NCBI GenBank assembly: GCA_021646465.1
Contig: SOET01000023.1
Span: 1-64,000 of the forward strand
Direction of reading: 5' to 3'
Length of the DNA: 64,000 nucleotides
Origin: Candidatus Kuenenia hertensis
Lineage (GTDB): Bacteria > Planctomycetota > Brocadiia > Brocadiales > Brocadiaceae
The notes under the pieces were generated by a model. The model worked only from the letters and a program-made list of their open reading frames with translations. It did not search any database and had not been told where the DNA came from. Within the stretch, counting starts at the first letter, position 1, and each line of letters opens with the position of its first letter. A program made the translations under genes and the position numbers. Positions 35,851 to 45,518 of the stretch are shown one piece after another.

Positions 35851-36833
35851 TGGCGGTTGTTAAATATTCAATGGAAAAAATTAAAGTTTACACCCGCAAA
35901 AGATTAGCGGCAAGGCGCCGCCTTTTGATACTTTTAATAACGATTATTACAACAATCTTTTTGTCATACATTCCGTATGCAAAAGGAAATGGCGGGGTTT
36001 TAATCATTAATTCCAATGAATCCGTAAAAAAATATTCCCTGATACAAGGAGTATTTAAAACTAATTTTGAAGGTTCCACTACCGAAATGGATATCGGAAG
36101 TAACTGGCTTGATGAAAAGAAGATAGAAAAGTCAATCGGGGACACGAACCCGGATCTTATTTTCTCCATAGGTTCAAAGGCTTACATTATGGCAAGCAGA
36201 ATTGCAAAAGATACCAATATTATTTATTCATTAGGCATAAACTGGCAACGTTTCATGATAACGGACAAAACTTATGTTATCGCCAGCGAACTTCCCCCCA
36301 TGACAAATATGATGATGTATCGTTATTTCTTTCCTGATATAAAAACGGTGGGCATTATTTACAGTAAGAACCACAATAAAGAATGGTTCATGAAAGCGAT
36401 TACCGAATCCGAACAAGTCGGAATTAAAATTATAGGAAGGGCCATAACAAAAGAAAAAGAGGCAAGTACAGCGCTCAATTACCTGTTGCCCAAAGTTGAC
36501 GCACTCTGGCTAATTTCTGACCCTGTTGTTCTTTCCGGTATGGAATGTGTGAATGAAATCTTTGCCCGATGCGATGCATTAAAAATACCCGTCTTTTCCT
36601 ATGACCAACTCTTTGCCAATTTTGGCGCATCATTTATCATTTCAGCCGATGTTGCCACAATGGGAGAACAAGCAGCAAAAACAGCACAAAACATTCAATT
36701 GAATAATACGGCTGTCGAAAAGGTTCAAAATCCGGCAGGCACTTATATTGCAATAAACGTAAAAAAAATAGAACAATATGGTATAAAACTGAATACAAAG
36801 GCACTATCTTCTGTAAATGAATTTATTGAATAA
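35847..36833 (+). CDS. ABC-type substrate-binding protein (PF04392-like)
   Basis: About 328 residues from the ATG at 35847 that overlaps the preceding stop (ATGA). A basic N-terminus and hydrophobic signal ([20 protein letters not shown]) precede a type I periplasmic binding fold: [55 protein letters not shown] and [17 protein letters not shown]. No transporter partners are encoded, and the hybrid kinase follows after six bases, so it probably senses a ligand for that kinase. The ligand is unknown. Confidence 0.78.
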   Translation: MMAVVKYSMEKIKVYTRKRLAARRRLLILLITIITTIFLSYIPYAKGNGGVLIINSNESVKKYSLIQGVFKTNFEGSTTEMDIGSNWLDEKKIEKSIGDTNPDLIFSIGSKAYIMASRIAKDTNIIYSLGINWQRFMITDKTYVIASELPPMTNMMMYRYFFPDIKTVGIIYSKNHNKEWFMKAITESEQVGIKIIGRAITKEKEASTALNYLLPKVDALWLISDPVVLSGMECVNEIFARCDALKIPVFSYDQLFANFGASFIISADVATMGEQAAKTAQNIQLNNTAVEKVQNPAGTYIAINVKKIEQYGIKLNTKALSSVNEFIE

Positions 36834-36838
36834 TCAAT

Positions 36839-39371
36839 ATGGCAAAAAATATTCAATTAAAAAACAGCATCAAATGGAAACTCCTTTTCACGATGCTGGG
36901 GTTGATTATCGGCCTGTTAACAATATTAACCCTTGTTCAAATCTATTCACAAAAGGAGATATTGACGGGTGAACTCGGACGCAGGATTGAGTTAATAAAG
37001 GATAATCTGCGCAAACAGGGGGAAACCCTTTCTGATAATCTCGCATTTCAGGTAGAAGATGCGCTTGCTTCGTACAATCTTCTTGATATCTTTAATCAGG
37101 CAAATAAAGCCGTAAAGGAAAATGAAGATTTAAAATATATCATCCTTACTGATTTAAAAGGAATTGCACTTGTTCATACCTTAAAACCGGAACTGAATGA
37201 AAGTGTTCTTTCCGGCGAAGACAACCAATTTGCGATAGCACAAAATATGGCAACAATCAATGAGTTTGAAAAAGACGGTATTCCCTACATGGAATTTATT
37301 GTTCCCATCCATGTAAGTACTGATCAGTGGGGCGTATTGAGGCTTGGATATTCATTGGAAAATCTTTATCAAATACTACACGATTCACACCTGAAGATTG
37401 AGGAGCAAACTCTGCACATGGTAATACGGTCCGGTTTAACGACCATCGTGTTCATTGTAATCGGCTCATGCATGGTGCTTTTTCTTTCTTCCCGATTGGC
37501 AAAACCACTTATTAAATTGGCACAGATGGCGCAGGAACTTGCAAAAGGAAATTTTTCCGTTTCAGAAAACAGCGTCCTCAATTCGAAAGACGAAATTGGC
37601 GTTCTTGCGCAAACGTTTTCCTTCATGTCAAAAGAACTAAAGAATTCTTATGAAAAACTTGAAGACTATAGTCTTTCCCTGGAAAAGCGTGTTGAGGAAC
37701 GGACTTCTGAACTGCTCAAATCAAATGAACTTTTAAAGCAGGAAATCAATGAGCGCCATAGAATCGAAGCGGAGCTCGAAAAAGCCAGGGAAGCAGCCGT
37801 TGCCGCAAATAATGCAAAAAGCGAATTTCTCGCCAGTATGAGTCATGAAATCCGCACTCCCATGAATGCCATTATCGGCATGTCGGACTTATTGTGGGAA
37901 ACGACACTAACACCGAAACAGGCCGGAATACGTTAAGATATTCCGCATGGCAGGAGATAACCTCCTGCAAATCATCAATGACATTCTTGACCTTTCCAGG
38001 GTGGAGGCGGGACAAATTACCCTTGAGCATATAGAGTTTGATCTCCGTGAACAAATAGAAAAGACTTGCGAAGTCCTGGCATTTCGCGCCCACGAAAAAG
38101 GTCTTGAGTTGAATTTTCATTTAGCCCCTGATGTTCCTCCCTTCTTAATTGGAGATCCGGTGCGTCTCCATCAAATACTCACAAATTTAATCGGGAATGC
38201 CATAAAATTTACCGAAACAGGCGAGATAGCGCTGTTTGTAAAACGTAATACCATTCCGGATAAAAAAGGCATGCTGCTCTTTTCTGTTACTGATACAGGA
38301 ATCGGTATACCCGAAGAAAAGCAAAGTATTATCTTTGATAATTTTTCACAAGCAGACTCTTCTACTACCCGGCAGTATGGCGGAACAGGACTTGGACTCG
38401 CAATTTGCAAACGCCTGGTTGAATTAATGGAAGGAGAAATCTGGGTAGAAAGTATTGAGGGAAAGGGAAGTACTTTTCATTTCACCGTAACACCTGGTAT
38501 TCAATCGATAGTACAGAAGCGGAATAAAGAACAATTGTCTTTCACTGAAAAGCCTAACATTTTAATAATAGACGACAACGCCACAAATCGTACCATATCT
38601 CATAGTATGTCTAAAAATGTTCATCCCCTGCGGATCTTGCTTGTTGAGGATTATTTCCATAACCGTGTATTGATTCAGTCTTACCTTAATGAAACACACT
38701 ATGCGTTAGATATAGCTGAAAACGGGAAAGATGGTTTGAAAAAATTCAAATCAGGAAATTATGATCTTGTATTAATGGATATACAAATGCCGGTTATGGA
38801 TGGTTACACTGCCACAAAAGAAATAAGAAAATACGAAAAGGAGTGCGGGGCGAAAGAAACGCCTATCATCGCATTAACTGCTCATGCATTAAAAGGAAAT
38901 GAACAGAAAAGCCTTGATGCGGGATGTAATCATCATCTTGTCAAACCAATAAAAAAACAAATACTTTTAGATACCATCCATAAACAAGTCGGTTTATCCG
39001 CAAATTACCACCCTGCAGAAGAAAATAAAGAAAAGGGAACCTCTTTTTCTTGTGAAACTGAAATTACGGTTGATAACAAATTATTTGTTTCAATTAACAC
39101 CGTATTTAAAAAGTTTATCCCTGAATTCATTGAAGACGTCCGAAACGACATAATAACAATAACTGCCGCATTGCATAACATGGACTTTAAAACAATCGAA
39201 ATGCTGGCACACAGATTAAAAGGGGCAAGCGGCGGGTATGGTTTCCATGAACTCACCGTCATGGGAAAGGCAATCGAATCAAGCGCGAAAAACAAAAACA
39301 CAGCAGAAACGCAAAAATTGATTAATGAACTATCACGGTATATTGAACAGGTAGAGATTGTCTATGAATAA
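36839..39371 (+). pseudogene. Hybrid sensor histidine kinase, frameshifted between H-box and ATPase
   Basis: Two membrane helices (about 13-36 and 203-222) flank a periplasmic sensor region. A HAMP domain ([19 protein letters not shown]) and a coiled coil follow, then HisKA with H336 in [13 protein letters not shown]. The frame stops at 37936 just after [11 protein letters not shown]. The next frame carries on as [20 protein letters not shown], then a HATPase domain ([25 protein letters not shown]), a receiver (VLMDIQMPVMDG) and an Hpt domain (AHRLKGASGGYG), ending at 39371. One extra C near 37923 explains the break. A short IIDDNATNRTI before the receiver looks like the start of a first receiver whose body was deleted. 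Mutation or sequence error cannot be told apart here. Confidence 0.85.
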
Positions 39372-40368
39372 CACAATACTCATCGTTGACGACTCAAAGC
39401 ATGTACAAAGACAGATCGAAATATTTTTGAAATCCGAAGGATATTCACAATTACTCTTTGCTAATTCGGCATATGAAGCATTTAATCTCCTGAATTTGGA
39501 AAATGATACGATTGATTTGATACTGATGGATATCAGCATGCCCGGTATCGATGGAGTGGAAGCCTGCCAGAAAATAAATACTTCCGGACATTTAAAGAAC
39601 ATTCCTGTAATAATGATAACGGCTGATGACACAAATGAAGGTTTAAAAAAGGCATTTGATGCGGGTGCGATAGACTATATAAAAAAGCCTTTGAATTCGG
39701 TCGAATTAATTGCCCGGATAAATTCCGTGCTGAGATTGAAAAAGGAAATGGATGAACGGGCACAACGGGAAACCGAATTGCTTCAGCTTACGCAAATTCT
39801 TGAAGAAACAAATGCCAAATTACAACAGGCAAATGAAATGCTCCGCCATCTCTCACGAACTGACAGCCTTACCGGGGTTGCAAACAGGCGTTTTTTCGAT
39901 GAAATCCTCCACAGTGAATGGAAACGATCAACCAGGTTATCAAAACCAATATCCTTACTGATGATCGACATCGATTGCTTCAAAAACTATAACGACGCCT
40001 ATGGTCATCAAAAAGGTGATGAATGTCTTAAACAGGTAGCAAACGCCTTACTCAATGCCGTAAAAAGGCAGTGTGATATAATCTCGCGTTATGGAGGCGA
40101 GGAGTTTGCTGCTCTTCTCTCGGATACCGATGAAAAAGGGGCTCTCATGGTTGCAAATACAATGCAATCAAATCTGGCTGCTATGAAGATCCCTCATAAA
40201 AATTCACATGCGGGTAATAATGTCACTGTGAGCATTGGTGTTTCAAGTATTGTTCCCGATACAACTTCAGTTCCTGAAATGTTGATTTCGACAGCAGACA
40301 AGGCACTTTATCTCGCAAAATATGAAGGACGTGACAGAATTAAATTTTTTCCCACTATGAAAACATGA
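39364..40368 (+). CDS. Response regulator diguanylate cyclase (REC-GGDEF, PleD-like)
   Basis: About 334 residues. A REC domain has the acidic pair in TILIVDDS and the phosphoacceptor in LILMDISMPGIDG, then ITADD and K in YIKKPLN. A coiled coil leads to a GGDEF domain: DSLTGVANRRFF, MIDIDCFKNYNDAYGHQKGD and the active site GGEEF with RQCD five residues before it, the RxxD inhibitory site for c-di-GMP. It should make c-di-GMP when phosphorylated, most likely by the adjacent hybrid kinase, whose stop overlaps its start. ATG at 39364 is preferred over TTG at 39358. Confidence 0.93.
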   Translation: MNNTILIVDDSKHVQRQIEIFLKSEGYSQLLFANSAYEAFNLLNLENDTIDLILMDISMPGIDGVEACQKINTSGHLKNIPVIMITADDTNEGLKKAFDAGAIDYIKKPLNSVELIARINSVLRLKKEMDERAQRETELLQLTQILEETNAKLQQANEMLRHLSRTDSLTGVANRRFFDEILHSEWKRSTRLSKPISLLMIDIDCFKNYNDAYGHQKGDECLKQVANALLNAVKRQCDIISRYGGEEFAALLSDTDEKGALMVANTMQSNLAAMKIPHKNSHAGNNVTVSIGVSSIVPDTTSVPEMLISTADKALYLAKYEGRDRIKFFPTMKT

Positions 40369-42581
40369 AAAAGACATGTATTTTAACTGCCATAGTATTT
40401 ATTTGTTGCCTTGCCATTTGCAAAACGCTTGTTTTTCCCGGAGAAACGACGAAAGAACAAACGACAGCTTATGGAGAAAACATTAATTTCGATATTGTTT
40501 TTCCGAAACAAAACGATACAGAAACGGATGCAAGACTGGCACAGGCAGAAAGTATGTTTCATGAAGAGGCAAAATGGTTACAGGAAGAAGCGGAAGCAAA
40601 AGTCACCATTGCTACAAAACGTGATACCACAATAACGAAAGCTCCAGGTATCATATCAGTGATAACTGAGCCGGAAATTAAAAACATGGGATATCGTACT
40701 TTTGCTGAAATATTAAGAACAATACCGGGATTTGAAATCTTAAAGAGAGGCGCTTACGGCACAGTGATTCCTGCAATACGTGGTGTAGAAGGAGAAAACA
40801 TGGTTCGGGTAATGCTCAATGGACACTTTGTTAATAATCCTTATATAGGTGATGCATTTCAAAATTTTGACGATTTTCCCCTTGAGAATGTGGATAGAAT
40901 AGAAATTATCAGAGGACCAGGCTCTGCCTTATACGGAGAAAATGCATTTCTGGCAGTTATTAATATTATTACCAAAGATATTTCTGCTTTAGAAGGCATA
41001 CGGGTCAACAGCGGGTACGGAAGCTTTGATACGATGGAAGGAAATATCCTGTTTGGTGAAAAATACGGAGAAGTAAGCGTCACGGGAATGTTACACTACT
41101 CTGAAACAAAAGGCCTCGAAGAATCAATAAACAGCGATTTTGTTACCGCTATGGATAATGCATTTTCTTCATTCGGTTTCCCAAAGGCATCGGAAGCTCC
41201 GGGGAGCCCTGATGATTGGAGAAGAAAATATATCATGAATCTTAAAGCCAATTACAAAGATTTTTATTTTGAAGGTTTCTACTTAAACAAAAACAGGGGA
41301 GGTTATCTTGGCATCCAGGATGCGCTGACAAATGAAACCGATATTGAAAATAACTATGTCTTTACAGAAATAATGTATAAAAAGAAACTTGGAGAAAGGC
41401 TTGCCATAAGCCCAAGAATATATTACGACCAGTTTGATGATGACTATTATGTGGAATCGTTGCCAGAGGGGACAACATTGTCTTTTGACACAAATCAAGA
41501 TAACATATATGAAACTTTTTACACATACTCTGAAGGGTTAATTGGCAATGGACGATATAGCCAAAAGATTGCAGGAACTGAAATTCCCATAGATATTGAA
41601 TTGTTTACCGGAAATTTATTTACCATGGGCATGGAATTCAGGCTGATAAATCAAACAAATATCAGCTATTACTCAAATTTTCATCCGCTGACATATGAAC
41701 CATTATCCTCAATCCAGGACTTTTCTGATACGTATCCTTTCGCAAATGATGTTACAAGGAGAATCTGGTCTGCCTATGTTCAGGATGTATGGGATATTAC
41801 TGATAAAATAAATCTCACTACGGGATTCAGATTCGATGATTATAGCGATTTTGGCGGAGAGTTCAGCCCACGTATCGGGTTAACATGGGAAATTTTAGAA
41901 AACGCCTCGCTTAAGTTATTATATGGGAGGGCATTTCGTGCTCCAAACTTTGATGAAATGTATATTACGAACCAGCCCGCTCGTCATGGAAATGAAAGTT
42001 TAGAACCGGAAACAATTGATACCTATGAAATAGGCATCGACTACACTATTAACAGATATATAACGAGCAAAGTTAATTATTTTTACAATAACATCAAAGA
42101 TTTGATTGTCCTTCAGTTGAAAGACCCTGGACTCTGGCAGTTTGAAAATTTTAGAGATGCATATATTCACGGAATCGAATTTGAAAGCAGGATCAATTTT
42201 ACCAAAAACAATTACCTTTTTATGAATTATACCTTCCAGGACCCTAATGACGAGAACGGCAAAAATCTCCCTTTTGTCACAAAACATAAAGGAAACTTTG
42301 GGGTAAACATGCAGCCATGGAAATATATCAATACAAACCTGAGCACATTCTTCAGCGGGAAACGTTACCGGGAAGAAGGAGATTCAAGGGATGACTTGCC
42401 TTCCTACGCACTCCTCAACCTTTCTCTCATAGCAAAAGATTTTTGGGAAACAATGGAGATACAGGGAACAGTTAACAATTTGCTGGATAAAGATTACGAT
42501 GATCCCGGAAATGTATACGTTCCAGATGATCTGCCAAGACCGGGACGAACTTTTTTTATCGGGATGTCATATGCATTTTAA
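40365..42581 (+). CDS. TonB-dependent outer membrane receptor (second)
   Basis: A 738-residue receptor: signal peptide (LTAIVFICCLAICKTLVF), plug with TKAPGIISVITEPEIKNMGY, ILRTIPGFEILK, IRGVEGENMVRVMLNGHFVN and DRIEIIRGPGSALYGENAFL, then a barrel ending ISYAF-like (IGMSYAF). It overlaps the diguanylate cyclase stop by four bases (ATGA), so it is the last gene of the sensory operon. Substrate unknown. The shared pre-plug segment with the receptor at 32785 suggests a common partner or a common origin. Confidence 0.9.
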   Translation: MKKTCILTAIVFICCLAICKTLVFPGETTKEQTTAYGENINFDIVFPKQNDTETDARLAQAESMFHEEAKWLQEEAEAKVTIATKRDTTITKAPGIISVITEPEIKNMGYRTFAEILRTIPGFEILKRGAYGTVIPAIRGVEGENMVRVMLNGHFVNNPYIGDAFQNFDDFPLENVDRIEIIRGPGSALYGENAFLAVINIITKDISALEGIRVNSGYGSFDTMEGNILFGEKYGEVSVTGMLHYSETKGLEESINSDFVTAMDNAFSSFGFPKASEAPGSPDDWRRKYIMNLKANYKDFYFEGFYLNKNRGGYLGIQDALTNETDIENNYVFTEIMYKKKLGERLAISPRIYYDQFDDDYYVESLPEGTTLSFDTNQDNIYETFYTYSEGLIGNGRYSQKIAGTEIPIDIELFTGNLFTMGMEFRLINQTNISYYSNFHPLTYEPLSSIQDFSDTYPFANDVTRRIWSAYVQDVWDITDKINLTTGFRFDDYSDFGGEFSPRIGLTWEILENASLKLLYGRAFRAPNFDEMYITNQPARHGNESLEPETIDTYEIGIDYTINRYITSKVNYFYNNIKDLIVLQLKDPGLWQFENFRDAYIHGIEFESRINFTKNNYLFMNYTFQDPNDENGKNLPFVTKHKGNFGVNMQPWKYINTNLSTFFSGKRYREEGDSRDDLPSYALLNLSLIAKDFWETMEIQGTVNNLLDKDYDDPGNVYVPDDLPRPGRTFFIGMSYAF

Positions 42582-42602
42582 TTCTGTAGACATTTCCTTT
42601 TT

Positions 42603-43139
42603 TTACCCTTTTGCCCTTTCACCCTGAAACCACATATCATAGAGGGGGAAAAAGATATACGCGCCGAATGTAAGGATAAATAAAATATTGGAAACGGTTA
42701 ACAAAATAACAAAATGATGTGACGTATAGCGAATAAGCCATGGCGCGCTGAGGTTCATGACAATCCCCGCCAGCGAGCCACTGTAAACGGTTATCTTCAA
42801 CCAGTCACGCAACTGTGTCAGCGCAAGCATCCTTGAAAGGATAAAAACAACAATAGGTATTGAGAATAGATGTGCATGGGTTACCCCTAAAAGCTCTCTG
42901 TACGATTTAGGAAAATAAATCCCTTCCTTTAAACTCTCAGCGTATTCCTCCTGCGTTTGATCAGGGTTAAACTCTTCCTCTTTATCACCACAATAATAAC
43001 GCACCGTTTTCTTTGGGGAAAAGCCCGTCTTGTCGTAAGCTACCCAAAAGCCAACCCCAACTGCAACAGTAATAATGGATAAGAAAAAGGTAAAAAACAT
43101 TTTATTACTAATGGGCAGAGACCACATGCCACGCGACAT
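42603..43139 (-). CDS. Integral membrane protein next to the FMN/ApbE gene
   Basis: About 178 residues from the ATG at 43139 (AAGGA 7 bases upstream). There are four hydrophobic helices: FFTFFLSIITVAVGVGFWVAY, LLGVTHAHLFSIPIVVFIL, ITVYSGSLAGIVMNLSAPWLI and FVILLTVSNILFILTFGAYIFF. His residues inside or near helices (THAHLF, TSHHF) could ligate heme or metal. The start overlaps the end of the ApbE fusion by about 30 bases, so the two are probably coupled. I do not recognise a named family; a membrane redox partner is an inference from context. Confidence 0.65.
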   Translation of the reverse strand: MSRGMWSLPISNKMFFTFFLSIITVAVGVGFWVAYDKTGFSPKKTVRYYCGDKEEEFNPDQTQEEYAESLKEGIYFPKSYRELLGVTHAHLFSIPIVVFILSRMLALTQLRDWLKITVYSGSLAGIVMNLSAPWLIRYTSHHFVILLTVSNILFILTFGAYIFFPLYDMWFQGERAKG

Positions 43140-44814
43140 CGATTTTTCCTTCATTTTTAACCTTTGTAAATTTTTCATCAAAACCCCGGCTTACATATAT
43201 AACAATCTTTCCGTCCTTCTCACACGCAATTAACGCCTCCGCACCTGGTACCTCCCGAACAAGATCGAACCCCCTCTCCGGGCCTAAAACGTATACACTT
43301 GTTGAAAGAGCATCAACATCCGTTCCGGATGGGGCAACGATTGTCACGGCAATCGTTTCTTTCACAGGTTTCCCCGACCGCGGATCGATTATATGAGAAT
43401 ATCGGACTCCGTCGATATCAAAAAATCGTTCATAATCGCCTGATGTGGCCGTGGCTTCATCCCTGAGTTCCAGATATCCCAGTATTTCACCCGTATCACG
43501 CGGGTGCTGCACCCCAACTTTCCACGTGTTTCTCCCCGCCGGAGTCCCCAGTACGTATATGTTTCCTCCCAAATTAATACATGCATTATCAACGCCGTAA
43601 TTCTTCATGACTTTCAGTGCCTTGTCCACGGCATACCCTTTTCCAATCGCGCCAGGATCTATTTGCGTCGACATATTCTTAAAAAAAACCGTACCCGCTT
43701 TTTTCTGATCTCCGTTTCTTTTTATCTCTATATTTTTATACGATACGGCAGGAAGAAGCCTGTTGATTGCCACTTCGGAAGGAATATGTCCCTTTTCATT
43801 GAAGAACCCCCATAATGCCACCACAGGGGAAACCGTAATATCAAATGCCCCGCCGCTTAACTCACTGAAGAAAAATGATTGTTCAAGAAACTCAAGGAAT
43901 TCTTCGGTGCATAATACAGGAGATTTTACGGCAACCTTGTTTACCCTTGAAAGTTCGCTGTCTTTTTTGTAATTGCTTAACATGGCATCCATTCGCTCCA
44001 TTTCATCCAATGCAGCGTCAATGGCCTCTCCCGCTTTTTTAACATCGTCTGAATACGTGGATATCTCGGCAAACGTACCCATGATCATCCTCGTTTGTTT
44101 CACAAGTTTTTTCTCAGAGACCTCTCTCTCCTTTTTTTCGCGTTTTTCATTACGGGAGGTAACATCTTCTCCCGTTATTTTTGTCGTACCAGCCGGCGCC
44201 AATGCATTCACATCCCTTTTCCCATTCAGATAATATTCATTTATCACTCCCAACACCTTCCTAACTCCGGCGCACATATACTGCACCGACATGGTAGCTC
44301 CGGTAATATTAATAATATCTTTATTGATCCTGATAGGGTTTTTCAGGGATTTACCGATAAACTGATAAAGAAAACGTTTCCTTGCAATCTCTCCGCCGCG
44401 GCTTTCACGATACACAAGTACGGCAATATCCTTTATCTTTCCGTTTGGCTTTACCGCAACGATAAAGGTAAACGGATGGAACTTTCCGATCTCCTCCGTT
44501 ATGATTGCGTATCCCTGAACTTTATTTTTTTTCATTCCAATGTGTACAGTGAAATGATTCTCAAAAAGACGCCTTTTTAATAATTGTTCCAGATTCTGTT
44601 TTTCTTCAGGAGTCATGATAATTTCATCCGTTATGATCCTATCACTCTCCGGGAAAACCTCTTTAATCGCTTCTTCTTCTGTAAGATATACCTGTAATTG
44701 AAAATTGTCCGCTGGTTCGGTTTCCGTTTCCTGAGAATATATTACTCCTGCTGAAAAAAGAAACATACTCAAAAACACGAAAAAGCGAAAACAGAAAATA
44801 ATCCTTTTATTCAT
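43108..44814 (-). CDS. FMN-binding domain fused to ApbE flavin transferase
   Basis: About 568 residues with a signal peptide (IIFCFRFFVFLSMFLFSAGV). The N-terminal part (about 85-190) is an FMN_bind domain with ITGATMS, the S/T-G-A-T site where FMN is linked covalently. The C-terminal part (about 235-560) is ApbE, which cleaves FAD and attaches FMN to such a Thr: MGTFAEISTYS, IDPGAIGKGYAVDKAL, NLGGNIYVLG, SHIIDPRSGKP and DVDALSTSVYVLG. Enzyme and substrate domain are thus on one chain, suggesting self-flavinylation in the periplasm and electron transfer outside the membrane. It is followed by a membrane protein and preceded by a lipoprotein and a multiheme cytochrome. The ATG at 44814 fits the signal peptide better than 44838. 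Confidence 0.9.
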   Translation of the reverse strand: MNKRIIFCFRFFVFLSMFLFSAGVIYSQETETEPADNFQLQVYLTEEEAIKEVFPESDRIITDEIIMTPEEKQNLEQLLKRRLFENHFTVHIGMKKNKVQGYAIITEEIGKFHPFTFIVAVKPNGKIKDIAVLVYRESRGGEIARKRFLYQFIGKSLKNPIRINKDIINITGATMSVQYMCAGVRKVLGVINEYYLNGKRDVNALAPAGTTKITGEDVTSRNEKREKKEREVSEKKLVKQTRMIMGTFAEISTYSDDVKKAGEAIDAALDEMERMDAMLSNYKKDSELSRVNKVAVKSPVLCTEEFLEFLEQSFFFSELSGGAFDITVSPVVALWGFFNEKGHIPSEVAINRLLPAVSYKNIEIKRNGDQKKAGTVFFKNMSTQIDPGAIGKGYAVDKALKVMKNYGVDNACINLGGNIYVLGTPAGRNTWKVGVQHPRDTGEILGYLELRDEATATSGDYERFFDIDGVRYSHIIDPRSGKPVKETIAVTIVAPSGTDVDALSTSVYVLGPERGFDLVREVPGAEALIACEKDGKIVIYVSRGFDEKFTKVKNEGKIDVAWHVVSAH

Positions 44815-44857
44815 GATATCACATTCTATCTCATTCATAATTTATTACTGACAACTA

Positions 44858-45319
44858 CTATTCTTGTGCATTAAGAATCTGCTCCACCTTTTCAAGGAAC
44901 ATTTGTTCGGGCATTCCATTTGATGGAACACGTTCCCACCGATAAGCACGGCTGCCGCCGGGAGCCTTCTCTTCAACATAAGCCTCTACAGACAGATAGG
45001 TCCTGCCTTGTTCAGGCTCAACCGTAATGAACAAACGATAACGTTCCTGCCATCGACCCTCCAAAAGCAACCCCATATCTCTTGTAGTAGAATATCCCTT
45101 CACCCAGTCAGTTACCACAAATCCCTTTTCCACATCTCTTTCTTTCACCCTTACTCCGATAAGGGCCTGATCAATCGCCTCCCAAACAGAAACCGCATCA
45201 CCGTTAACATACCGTGAAATACCGGATACATTCCTTCGCCCCCACCATCCTGTAGCACAGCCGGTAAGCTCTGTAATTAAAAATCCTGCAAGCAGTAATA
45301 TGACAATACTATATTTCAT
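44858..45319 (-). CDS. Small lipoprotein
   Basis: A 153-residue lipoprotein: hydrophobic signal (YSIVILLLAGFLIT) and a lipobox ELTGC with the acylated C21. The mature part reads VWEAIDQALIGVRVKERDVEKGF...TDWVKGYSTT...RWQERYRLFITVEP, like BamC/NlpB-type or DUF-type periplasmic lipoproteins, but I cannot name the family. It is on the same strand as and 19-43 bases upstream of the FMN/ApbE fusion. Confidence 0.75.
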   Translation of the reverse strand: MKYSIVILLLAGFLITELTGCATGWWGRRNVSGISRYVNGDAVSVWEAIDQALIGVRVKERDVEKGFVVTDWVKGYSTTRDMGLLLEGRWQERYRLFITVEPEQGRTYLSVEAYVEEKAPGGSRAYRWERVPSNGMPEQMFLEKVEQILNAQE

Positions 45320-45518
45320 TAAAAAATAGACGTTGCCGTGTAGGGGCTGAAAATCGTTCGGCTGAACTCACGACGAAGTCTTCAGCCCTTACGTTACGAT
45401 ATGAATTATTGTAATAACTATTGATTTCTTCTGAAAATATCCTTTTTTCACCATACGAAAAGTAAAGATACTAACAGATATATTTCTTTTTTACAAATAC
45501 TTTGTATCTTTCCTCTTT

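Noticed and set aside
34969-36833. ABC transporter operon
   Set aside because: Only two binding proteins occur; there is no permease or ATPase gene, so a sensory role with the kinase is preferred.
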